Assembly: GCA_947683625.1 (NCBI GenBank) | Contig: CANTUR010000340.1 | Span: forward strand, 2,232,001 to 2,296,000 | Reading direction: 5' to 3' | DNA length: 64,000 nucleotides | Source of the DNA: Mallotus nudiflorus | Taxonomy: Eukaryota; Streptophyta; Magnoliopsida; Malpighiales; Euphorbiaceae | Shown here: one piece after another, positions 22,690-32,397 of the stretch | Numbering within the stretch: the stretch's first letter is position 1 | Layout: every line of letters starts with the position of its first letter | Made by a program: the position numbers and the translations under genes | Notes under the pieces: generated by a model | Database searches by the model: none | What the model was told of the DNA's origin: nothing | What the model saw: the letters and a program-made list of their open reading frames with translations, nothing else

Positions 22690-25001
22690 TACTAGATCTT
22701 TTAGGAGTTAGTATGATTATATTTTCAGTAGGATTAGACTCTTGATTAATGTCCATTTGATCAACTTATTTGGATTCATTAGAATACTCCTCTTCTAATG
22801 TTATATTCCTTCATTTACCACTTACTTGAAGAGACTTTTTCTTAAGAAATATGGCATCACTACTTATAATAACAACTTGTTCAGTAGGAAGATAAAAATT
22901 ACATCCTAAACTATCTTTAGCATATCCAATAAATCTACCTTGAATTGACCTTACATCCTATTTGTTTATTTTTAGCCTTTTGATATAAGTTGGGCATCCC
23001 CAAATCCTAACATGCTTAAGACTTGGCACCTTACCATGCCATATCTTATATGGTTTCATGGAATTAGACTTAGATGGAACACAATTTAGAATGTAAGCAA
23101 TAGTTTATAATGCAAAACCCTAAAGGAAAGTAGGCAAATCTGTACAGCTGATCATTAATCGAACCATCTCTAACAGAGTTTGATTCCTCCTTTCAGATAC
23201 ACCATTTAATTGAGGTGTGCTAGGTGTAGTTAGTTGTGAAATAATGCCATGTTCCTTAAGGAATTGAATAAATTCAATACTCAAGTATTCACTTCCTCAA
23301 TCCGACCTTAGGATTTTAATACTTTTTCCCATTTGGTTCTCTACTTGGACCTTAAATTCCTTAAACTTTTCAAAGGATTCACTTTTATATTTCATTAAAA
23401 AAAATTTCCATATCTTGATAAATCATCTACAAAGGCAATAAAGTAGAAAACCCCAACTTTTTCCATTTAATTAAATGGCCCACATACATTACTATGTATT
23501 ATTTCCAAAAATTCATTAGCTCTTGCCATTTTTCTAACAAATTTTAATTGGGTCATCTTGCCTTAGATACAAGCTTCATAAGTTGGATTGCTTGAGGTTT
23601 CAAGATTACTCAATATTCCTAATTTTTCTAACTTTGTGATTATCACTTGTAATATGAGTTAATCTTAAGTGCCATAAAAATTTCAGATTAGAAGCATTGT
23701 CAATTACCATTATGTTTATAACATTCACATTGGTTGAATATTGTTTTTTTTGGATTTATTATCAATATAATAAAGATCACGTAATATATAACCATTGCCA
23801 ACTATTTTATTATTAAAAGAGATAGTACATACGTCTCTTTTAAATTAAAATTTATAACCTTTTCTTGTCAAGCTAGAAATAGAGATAATGTTCTTATAAG
23901 CATTAGGTACATATAAAACATTATTCAATAATAAAACATGATCATTCAAGTCAATAGAAGTGGTTCCTATAACTTTAGTAGCAACACTTGCTCCATCTCC
24001 AAGCTTAAGAGTCACCTTATTTGACCCTAACCTTTTTTAACTTGTTAGATCCTGCAAGGAAGAATGTATGTGAGAACTAGCATCGATATCCAATACCCAT
24101 GCTTTAGGTGAGCTTTTAGAAAATTTAGAAATAGATAAATTAGAGAAAGTCTCACCCTTTCCAATCTAGTCCTTTATTTTTATTGATTCAAGGAACTTAA
24201 GATAATTTCTTTTCTAATGTCCATCTCATTGGCAATAGAAACATTTTCCCTACCGTTGTTCTCAACCTTCCTTTTGCCTTTACTTTTTATTACACCTCCT
24301 AAAGCTTTAGGAACTCTTTCTTTAGCTCTCTTGCTTTTATTGCCCTTAGTCTTCTTAGTCTTACTAAAAGAAGCAATCAAAGTAAACTCCCTCCCTTTTT
24401 CATTATGAATTGCCTTTTAGTCTATCATAAGTATATTTAATAATTTTACAAGTGTGCACTCAATTTTATTCATGTAGAAATTAGCAATGGTTTGCCCAAA
24501 TGACTTTGGAAGGGATTGTAAAATCAAATCAATTTGGACTTGAGCATCCATCTTGAAATCTAGAGTCTTAAGTTCCTTAATAGGGAAAATTATAGAATTC
24601 ATATAAGATCTAATATCTTCACCTTCCTTCATTTTGGCATGAAAATGCTGCTTAGATATCTCATAAATAGCGATCCTACTTTGTTAATCAAACAACTCTT
24701 GTAGGTGAAGTAGGATTTCCTTTGCATTAGTGTAATTCTCATGTTGCCTATGAAGTTCATTGCTCATGGAAGCCCATATAATGCAATGTGCTTGTAGGTC
24801 AACATCTTTCCATTTTGCATAAGTGTCATGTTCTTCTTCCATAGCATTTGGTGGAACGGGTTTGAGAGGACTTTATTCCAAAACATATAAAATATGTTTG
24901 GAGGCTAAAAAAACTTTTAGATTTTACAGCGAATCAATAAAATTAACTCTAGTGAGTCTATGGTTTTTGAGAATGATGCTTAATGGGTTTGATGACCTCA
25001 T
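22690..25001 (-). pseudogene. Copia gag-protease-integrase, lacking RT and RNase H
   Basis: The minus-strand ATG at 24999-25001 opens Gag (MRSSNPLSII). Recognisable Gag core: LILQSLPKSFGQTIANF (24540-24480). Damaged zinc knuckle CFYCQ, stop, DGH near 24235. Protease WVLDIDASSH (about 24105), where the catalytic DTG/DSG has become DID. Integrase pieces FEKFKEFKVQVENQMGKSIK and SEYLSIEFIQFLKEHGIIS (23370-23240), then VPSKSNSMKPYKIWHGKVP (about 23085-23025). The reading ends at RSSRVYIW near 22690, the linker that normally precedes RT. RT and RNase H are absent and the family-unrelated LTR fragment abuts. Many stops are present. Confidence 0.85.
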
Positions 25002-26440
25002 ATTATCAAATTACTGCAAAATATAACAAGATTATTAGCGACATGACATTATTTGTTACTACCATTAGATTTGGTCATTAATTACAATGGCCTCCCACTA
25101 GCTTGGCCAATCCTACACTTCTAAAGTAGGAAATGAAAATCCCTTGCTGGATGGATTTCTAGTGGGTGATGGAGTTCTTAATGGTTACTAATATCCTTTA
25201 GGTACACATTGTTGTTCCTATAATATTAGTTCTTATTAAGTGGCAACCCTTGCCATCGTATCTCATATGAGGTTCCATCAATCCAGCTCCTAATGCTTAG
25301 AGATCTTAGGTACACTTTGTTGTTCTTAACCTCTTTACATTAGTTAGGTCCAAACCATTGAATTAGTGTATTGTATGGATTTGAACATTATAAACCTCAA
25401 GAACTCCTATTTGCCATTCTTAGCCTACAGTGCATCTATACACCCACAACATCTCATGCTTAACAATAACACTGCATTAATCTCTTGAGCCTTATGTACA
25501 CCCTTATATACCCATAATAGATCAACATAATCCCAAAACCATGCATTTTATTGCTCTAATGGAGAGCCTAGACCTAAATTTAATTTTAAAAGATTTTTTG
25601 GGTCTTTAATTGAGGTCTCACTTTTCACATTAGACAATTTATATACATATCACATATATATATACATCACGACATTATTACATAGAATGTAACAATATAT
25701 ACATAGTATGTAACAACATACACATCACATATATACATAGAACATGCATGATGGATACAAAAATATAGAGTGATCATGGGCCTTGTCACAATCTCCAAGG
25801 ATCTCTAACTTGAACACTTCAAGCTCCATTTCATATCTCTTTTGGTTTACAATCAATCCTTGATATACCAAAGTGAATTTTAAATCCTAATTCTATGTAC
25901 ATAACATTTAATTATATACTAAATAATAAAATTAATTATTATTACAAAACATAGGATGCAATCTAGATCCATGATCATTCCTTGTATGTATGACATGCAA
26001 AAATGAAATAAAATGCAACCCTTGCATGTTTAGGAATCAATTTACAAGAATATAAGCATCAAAAGCAAAGATACTTAGTCCTAGGCTAAGTCCCAGTCGA
26101 GACATAGCTAAGGATTAGCTCTGTGTAGAAGTACTCTTTCATAGAGATTTGGTCCCGGTTGGGATGGGCTATGTAGTGATCAAGACATGAGGTATCGAGT
26201 GATGTCCTAATTGGGACATACACTTGGGATTTGTTCTGTGAAAAACCTACAATTGCATATATTTAGTCCTTTTGAGCTCCTCCCGACCGAGATGGAATTG
26301 CTATTACCAAGATCACCTTAGAACCTATTTTTTAACCAAAATTTACACACTTTTAGCCACAACACTTGTAACTAACAATAACCATAATCATAAAACTTAT
26401 AATTATTAATCAATTTAGCATGTGTAAAGTGCAAGAAGTA
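25002..26440 (-). other. Leader of the minus-strand Copia element
   Basis: About 1.4 kb between PBS and gag in element orientation, AT-rich, without open frames. Short repeats of 'catatatatacat' type occur near 25640-25740, and a motif 'tc(c)cagt(c/t)gagacat' recurs near 26095-26215. Nothing else is recognised. Confidence 0.6.
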
Positions 26441-26452
26441 GCTTTGATACCA
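26441..26452 (-). promoter_or_regulatory. Primer binding site, initiator tRNA-Met type
   Basis: The minus strand reads TGGTATCAAAGC, one change from TGGTATCAGAGC, directly after the LTR end. It shows that 26454-28398 is the 5' LTR of the minus-strand Copia. Confidence 0.85.
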
Positions 26453-26453
26453 C

Positions 26454-28398
26454 TAAACAAAAATGGTTATGTAATAATCAAGTAAGGTGAGTACATGCCT
26501 TAGATAGAGTGAAATTTTAAAAATTTCACTTACATAACCTTTCATCACATGAACATTTCCATTCCTATAGATCCATTTTGCATTTTATATATAGTTAATC
26601 CATACATGAATATGTAAAACTACAGACTAGGAGGTATAGGGTTAAGAATACTTACAATATCCTAAGTCTAATGTAGACCATAAGTATTCTACAAGCTTTA
26701 GATTCATTAGTTCAATTCTTAAATCAAATGCTTAGCCTCCTAAGTGTTAGGTCTCTAGCTTAAAACAATAAAGCTCCACTAAATCACCTTCTTACTTAGG
26801 TTAGATTAGTTCCAGGTAGCCTCTCTAATGACCCTCACAAAACTTTCACTAAGTTGATCTTCTTGCAAGAACACTTAGGGTTTATTTTGTATATATGTTT
26901 CTCTTTTTTTGTGTGTCTCTAAAAAAATTCTATAACCTCTCTCAAAATGCTTCCTTAAGATATATATATATAGAGAAAGCAAACCCTTAGGACATCATCT
27001 CTTACATCACATGTATACAACTCATTATAATAAGTATACAACTTGCATAAGAGATAAGTACATAAAAAAGGTATGTAAAGATACATCTCATGTATTTTTC
27101 TACATTCATTCTCTATACGCAATCATGTAACCTAACTCTTGTCCTTGCCTAATCATAGTTAAATTTATACACATAAGAGATAATATGTGCCTAACATGAT
27201 AAATTTGTCATAGTCAACATTTTACACTTAAGTGATAATGTGTGATTAACATGACAAGCCTAATAAGCCAAGCTTAATACTTATCATGCCCATAGTCAAC
27301 ATTATACACATAAAGGATATGGCATGCCTAACATGAAAAATTTTAACCAAGCCATATTCACATCGATTTGGGCTTGGTAATTGGGCCAACACTTGGTCCA
27401 AGCTCAATCGATATAATAAATGGGCCTACATTAGGTCCATGTGCTTTCTCAACATCTTAGATTAATTTTAGGTACAAAACCTTTTTAGGCCTAGGCCCAA
27501 TCAACTTGGGCTATTAATCCAAGTCCAATTAGAAATAACATATATTATTAATTTAATACCTTAATTAATATCTCATATTAATTAAGTATAAATTGATAAT
27601 TCAACACTTTATTTGAATTGGATTTCATGATATGCTAGAATCATTGCTTAAAGCATAAATCTAATTCCATGAATATTACTTATTTGATTAAATACTTTAA
27701 TCAATAATTAGATTAATATTAATGGTCATTTGGTCAAACTCTTTTAGGTGTGACTTGCTAGGTTCATGTCTAATTGGAAATGAGAAGATAATATCAAAAC
27801 TTGACATTATTTGAAACATTTTTTAAGTCTAAAAGTGGAAATCCCAATTATGCACAATAAGTTTTCATAAGTTATGAGTGACCCTTAGCATCTATATCAC
27901 AACTACCCAATTAGAAATGAATGCATGTATTGATTTATACAAACCCTTTTCATCATAATTACAGTGCACTAAAATCCCTTCATTAAAAGATCACGATACA
28001 ACCTAGAGTCAGGGCTTAGTCAAACTCTAATAGTTGTATCATATGACCTCACCTCAAGTTTTGTTCTTGATAAAATATAAAAAATAATGAAACTTTATTA
28101 GTTTGTGTCATATTTGTCCTAGCTAGAAACGTAATGATAAAGAAAGACCTTAGATAGAACAAGCTCCTAGCCTGATTCACACCAGGCAATGTATCCCATC
28201 TTGGCTTAACACTCATCCCTACACTTAACCAATTAGAGCCACCATGTGCCATATACCCATGTATGATTAACACAAGTATGTAAGCGGTGATAAACCCTAA
28301 CCACTTAATTATGGATAATTGTGTAATCTCAGGTCAAAGGACTATATACACCATTATAACCTAGATTGTGATCATTGACTATAAGTGAATACCCACGC
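26454..28398 (-). mobile_element. 5' LTR of the minus-strand Copia (family B), outer end truncated
   Basis: The part from about 27510 to 28390 matches the LTR at 100-980. Relative to that copy, about 390 bases of the LTR start are missing at the right, where the family-A Gypsy LTR end begins at 28399. The LTR must therefore have been over 2.3 kb long when complete, which is exceptional for Copia. No coding frame is seen. Confidence 0.75.
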
Positions 28399-29117
28399 TA
28401 TAGACAATAGGGTTTACTGTGCATCCAAGATTTTAGCAACAACAACATTGTTTAAGCTTAAGGTTCTAGAGAATACACTAACCACTATCATAAAGACATG
28501 GCATTGAGATGGGGAGTCACCACCCAGAGCAATAACTGGAACAAATTGAAGATAATGGTACTTAATTCTCTAAAATAAAGCTAGTATCACAACCAGAAGA
28601 TTTTGGATATGGAATACTAAATTCTTTCAGTTTCGTGTTCATTTAGAATTACTTTATGAATTACTATCTTATCCTCTATTTACATGCAATTTCATACAAA
28701 ACCCTTATTTAAATGATTAACTCCAAGCAAACTAGTCATGAAAAATATATGTAAATAATGCATTCATTTAAATTCACAATCCCCTAAGTTTATCTAATCT
28801 ACATTGATTTTAATTAAATGGGCTAAATATGTATATTTTAATTTACAAGTGAGTATAAAAGGTAATGGACCTAATTCCTATTTACTTTTAATTAAGTGAA
28901 CCTAGGCCTTCTTTTTCAATTCTAAAAATGGACCTAAATCTATAAATTATGAAGTATTTAAATTAGTGGGCCTAGTTCCACATGTTTTAGTTCTAAGGTG
29001 ACCTCAAATCTACAAGTTCTGGAAAAGGATTTCAGTTGATGGGCTATGTCTAATTAATTTTAATTATACTAGGTGGGCCTATGTCTAATTAACTAAATGG
29101 GCCTAAGTTATCTCTAG
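28399..29117 (-). mobile_element. Tat/Ogre-type LTR (family A) fragment, 3' end
   Basis: It starts on the plus strand at TATAGACAATAGGG and runs parallel to 2610-3230 and 20227-20850, including the phrase 'catggca.tgagatgggagtcaccaccc' in variant form. Similarity stops near 29117. The LTR terminus is intact and abuts family-B LTR sequence, so it is the broken remainder of a third insertion of this family. Confidence 0.75.
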
Positions 29118-30040
29118 AGACATTTACAAAAATACTTCATTTTTAAATGTTGTCAACAAAAATATGCCAAGTTTTCATTCTTTACAAATTTACCATATCA
29201 TAATTACAAGAGTGCCTTTTGTATTTTTAAAAATGCACTTATGTTTTTCTTTTTCTTTTTCCCTACTCTTTTCTTTCAATTTTTTATTCATTTCTTGATA
29301 TTTTTTATTCCCTTCTTTTTATTTTTCTTTTATTTTTTTACTCTTTTTATAAGTTTTTGTTTTATCCTTTTTTCTTATATTTTTCTCCTTCCCTTCTTCT
29401 TTCTTTTATTCTTTATTATTTTTATTTTCTCTTTCTTTTTCCTTTTCCTCTTTTTTATAAATTTTTATTTTAAATTTTTTTTCTTATGTTTCTCTTTTTT
29501 ATTTTAAATTTTGGTACTTCCTTTTTTTTTGTTTATTTTTTATTTCTCTTTTAAAAGAAAATATTTTCCTTAATTTTCCCTTTTTTTTATTAGTGAAACA
29601 TTAGCCAATATATTTTTTGGGATTTTATTGTATAAATTCCTTAAGTGGGTTATCAGAATACACAAACTATGATGGCCAAAATATAAGCAACTCACGTGCA
29701 ACAAATTGTATATATATAATTAATTATTTCAAGTTCTTAATGTGTAAAATATACAACATTCATTATAATTGAACCAGCATGATTATTTCTAAAAAGTGAT
29801 AATAGAACTTTAGGTAAGGAAAATAAAGTCATAATTTAAATTTCTAATTACTCTAAAACAGAATCAATTTTATCAATACAATTCAAGTGTGAAAAAATAT
29901 AATTTTTATATTTTTAAGATTTCAAGTAGTCTAATGTGTATGTAAAATACAAAATAATGCCTTATAACTTCAAATTGAAGAACCAATCATGAAAAATATC
30001 ATAACCTAATTTAGTAATGTGTCAGATAATGAAAGATGAA
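29118..30040. other. Low-complexity and unassigned sequence
   Basis: 29230-29600 is a pyrimidine-rich, almost pure T with scattered C and A stretch on the plus strand; the 88-codon frame in it is a composition artefact (phenylalanine and leucine only). 29600-30040 is AT-rich with nothing recognised. Confidence 0.7.
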
Positions 30041-30112
30041 GATGGTGTAGCTTAGATGGTATAGCACTTGCTAAGCATGTAAGAGGTACAAGAATCAATA
30101 CCCCACATCTCC
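30041..30112 (+). pseudogene. tRNA-Ala (AGC) pseudogene
   Basis: A 72-base stretch keeps the layout of plant tRNA-Ala: TAGCTTAGATGG (D arm and A box), anticodon arm CTTGC-TAAGCAT-GTAAG with anticodon AGC, variable loop, T arm and CATCTCC 3' acceptor strand. Defects: position 33 is A instead of T, the T stem (CAAGA against CCCCA) cannot pair, and the acceptor stem has two mismatches. Eight T follow at 30113-30120, as in a pol III terminator. Almost certainly non-functional. Confidence 0.75.
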
Positions 30113-30725
30113 TTTTTTTTTATTAGTTAGCATGTATTTAATTTTGTTATTTTTTGGTTGCTTTTAGTTTTTTTATCTTGTTTTAAAAGTGTAAGGAAAG
30201 GTGGATGTACTTGTGGTGCTTTTAGTTCTAATTAGGAGACGTTGCTGGTTGTAAAAAGGGTGCTTATGATTTAAAGTTTGTTAAAATAATTGGTGGCGGT
30301 TATGAATTAAATGATTTATTTTATTATGTAACATGTATTTAATTTTGTTGCTTTTTTGTTTACTTTTAGTTTTTAATCTTATTTTAAAAGTGCAGGGAAA
30401 GGTGGATGTGCTTTTGGTGCTTTTAATTCTGATTTAGGAGATATTACTAGTTGTGAAAAGGGTGATTATGATTCATAGTTTATTGTAACTATTGGTGGTG
30501 GTGATGAGTTAAAGGATTTCTTTTATTAGGTAGCATGTAATTAATTTTGTTGCTTTTTAGTCTACTTTTAGTTTCTGATCTTGTTTTAAAATTGTAGGGA
30601 AAGGTGGATGTGCTTTTAGTTCTCATTTGGGAGGTGTTGCTGATTGTGAAAAGGGTTCTTATGATTTAAAGTTTGTTGAAACTATTGGTGGTGGTAATGA
30701 GATAAAGTATTTTGTTAGGGCATGT
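30113..30725 (+). repeat. 202-bp tandem repeat with exon/intron-like units
   Basis: Unit landmarks 'ggaaaggtggatg' fall at 30195, 30396 and 30598, giving spacings of 201 and 202. Each unit has a T-rich 68-base part that starts GTAACATG or GTAGCATG and ends in a pyrimidine tract plus TGCAG or TGTAG (30328-30395, 30530-30597), followed by a GC-richer part of about 134 bases. In one frame the latter reads KGGCAFSSHLGGVADCEK and related versions in the other units, with a stop or shift in units 1 and 2. This looks like a duplicated exon plus short intron. I do not recognise the protein. The 134-base exons do not keep frame when joined at the visible sites. Confidence 0.6.
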
Positions 30726-30787
30726 TTTGTTTTATTATTTTTGTATCATTTTGGTTTATGATACTTGTTTTGTGTTTTTTTTTTCAA

Positions 30788-31196
30788 GGTGATAAGAAAT
30801 TGTCTGAGGATGTTGGTTTTAATTCCAATATTAAAGATCTTTTTATTAAATATGGTGATGAAGCATTAAAGGATTATAATTTGGCATGTTCTTTTTATAT
30901 CTATGTATATTAATTTAGTATCTTTTTGGTTTCGTTTTGGTTTCTAATTTTGCTTTTGATGTGTTTTTTTGTTTTTAAGGTCAGGAGACTATACTTGATG
31001 ATGTTGATAATCTTTTCAATGTTATTTATTCTTCTATAAAAGTTTTTTGTTGTTTAAGTAGAGATGTATGTATTTTATTTTTGTATTTTTATATGGGTGA
31101 CTTTTTTTTATTAGGTTGTTGAACAAGATGATTTTATGTCTCTTTCTAATCCATATGGTGTTATTGGTGAACAAAGTGTTAAGCATGTTGCCATGG
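30788..31196 (+). other. Further exon-like segments, unrecognised
   Basis: Downstream of the 202-bp units, three less repetitive segments keep open frames between T-rich stretches that end in AG: GDKKLSEDVGFNSNIKDLF (from about 30788), GQETILDDVDNLFNVIY (from about 30980), and VVEQDDFMSLSNPYGVIGEQ (about 31114-31196), which ends ATG|GTAATTT like a donor site. Acidic, non-repetitive amino-acid composition and regular acceptor-like borders argue for a decayed multi-exon gene, but no family could be named. Confidence 0.4.
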
Positions 31197-31229
31197 TAAT
31201 TTTTAAATTTATGTTGCTTTTTGGTTTAT

Positions 31230-31610
31230 GTTGGGCTTCCGATACTATTTTTCATATAATAATAATAATAACAATAACAACAATAACATATTTAGTTGAA
31301 AAATATAATAAGCTAAATAAAAGTGTAAAATATTGTAGTACTTTTTTAATTTTTTTATGTGTGATTTATTTATGTAGCTTTTTTTGTTTATATTTGGTTT
31401 TTGATATTGTTTTATATATGTAGAAGAAGATGATAATAATAATAATAATAATAAATTTAATCAAAGATAGTGGAAATATAATGAGCTGAATAAAAGTGTA
31501 AGATATTGTGGTAATTTTTTAATTTTTTTTATATGTAATTTATTTTTATTACTTTTTGCTTTATTCTTGGTTTCTAATATGTTTTTATATAATAATAATA
31601 ATAATAGAAT
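31230..31610 (+). repeat. 173-bp tandem duplication with ATA runs
   Basis: The phrases 'aaatataataagctaaataa' (31301) and 'aaatataatgagctgaataa' (31474) head two copies 173 bases apart. Each is preceded by an ATA/ATG microsatellite and followed by a T-rich, intron-like tract. The copies could encode YN(K/E)LNKSV(K/R)YC, again exon-like. Confidence 0.6.
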
Positions 31611-31679
31611 TATATATAGTTATATTTTAAATATTCACATTTAATATTGATAAAATTATGATAGTAATATGTGTGTATG

Positions 31680-31813
31680 TGCATATATATATATATACAC
31701 ACACACATTTAATTTATGATACTGATACGATAATTTTATATATGCTTTTGTCAATTTAGAATACTTTATGTATTATTATTATTATTACTATTATGATTAT
31801 TATGATTATTATG

Positions 31814-31878
<65 letters not shown>

Positions 31879-31880
31879 TA
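31680..31880. repeat. AT/AC and (ATT)n microsatellites
   Basis: Dinucleotide (AT)n-(AC)n at about 31683-31707 and an almost pure ATT repeat at 31772-31876 with a few ATG interruptions. Confidence 0.95.
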
Positions 31881-32397
31881 CAAAAAAAAGGGACCACAGT
31901 ATTATAATAGATTGTTGTGCACATGAGAATTGAGAATTGGGGAATGACAAAACCTAAAAGAATTACTAATTTTACCCTTAATTATTAAAAAGATATAGAG
32001 CTAACCATGCAGGGATTAAAATTATCAAGATTTAATCTTTTAGGTTATAACCCAAGGTAGATGGTGCAAGTCTCAAGAAAGTGATGTATTCAGTTGTATT
32101 TTGAGGTAGACAATGCAGACATAAATAATTGACCTCTCGAGTTGTACCCTGACGATGACAAAATATATTTTAAGATTTGACCTTTTGGATTGTACCCCAA
32201 GGTAAGAAGATGCAAATTTTAAGGAAGTAACCTCTCAAGTTATACCTCAAGGCTAGCGGCATATAATTTAGAGCATTAAGCTTCTTAATTGAATCTCGAG
32301 TTGAGTATATCCTTATTAATTTTTGTTATACACGTTGAATTTTTTAAATAGTTTATTAAATGAATTTGGCTTATTGAAAAAAATCAAGTGGGCAAAC
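31881..32397 (+). repeat. 48-bp tandem array and PPT before the plus-strand Tat/Ogre-type LTR
   Basis: From 32026, consecutive units of 48, 48, 48, 49 and 50 bases follow the plan 'tcaagatttgacctttcggattgtaccc.aaggtaga.gatgcaaat' in diverged form; a partial sixth ends near 32310. The last 17 bases (AAATCAAGTGGGCAAAC, 32381-32397) form a polypurine-type tract right before the LTR start. The 145 bases before the array are unassigned. The rest of the internal region of this element is missing or unrecognisable. Confidence 0.75.

Noticed and set aside
29241..29507. 88-codon phenylalanine-rich frame resembling a membrane protein
   Set aside because: Pure product of a T-rich low-complexity stretch.
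31872..31900. ACTACAAAAAAAAGGG as a possible CACTA or hAT terminal inverted repeat
   Set aside because: No matching inverted end or target duplication found, and the sequence follows directly from a microsatellite.
31756..31950. 64-codon isoleucine-rich frame
   Set aside because: Translation of the ATT microsatellite.
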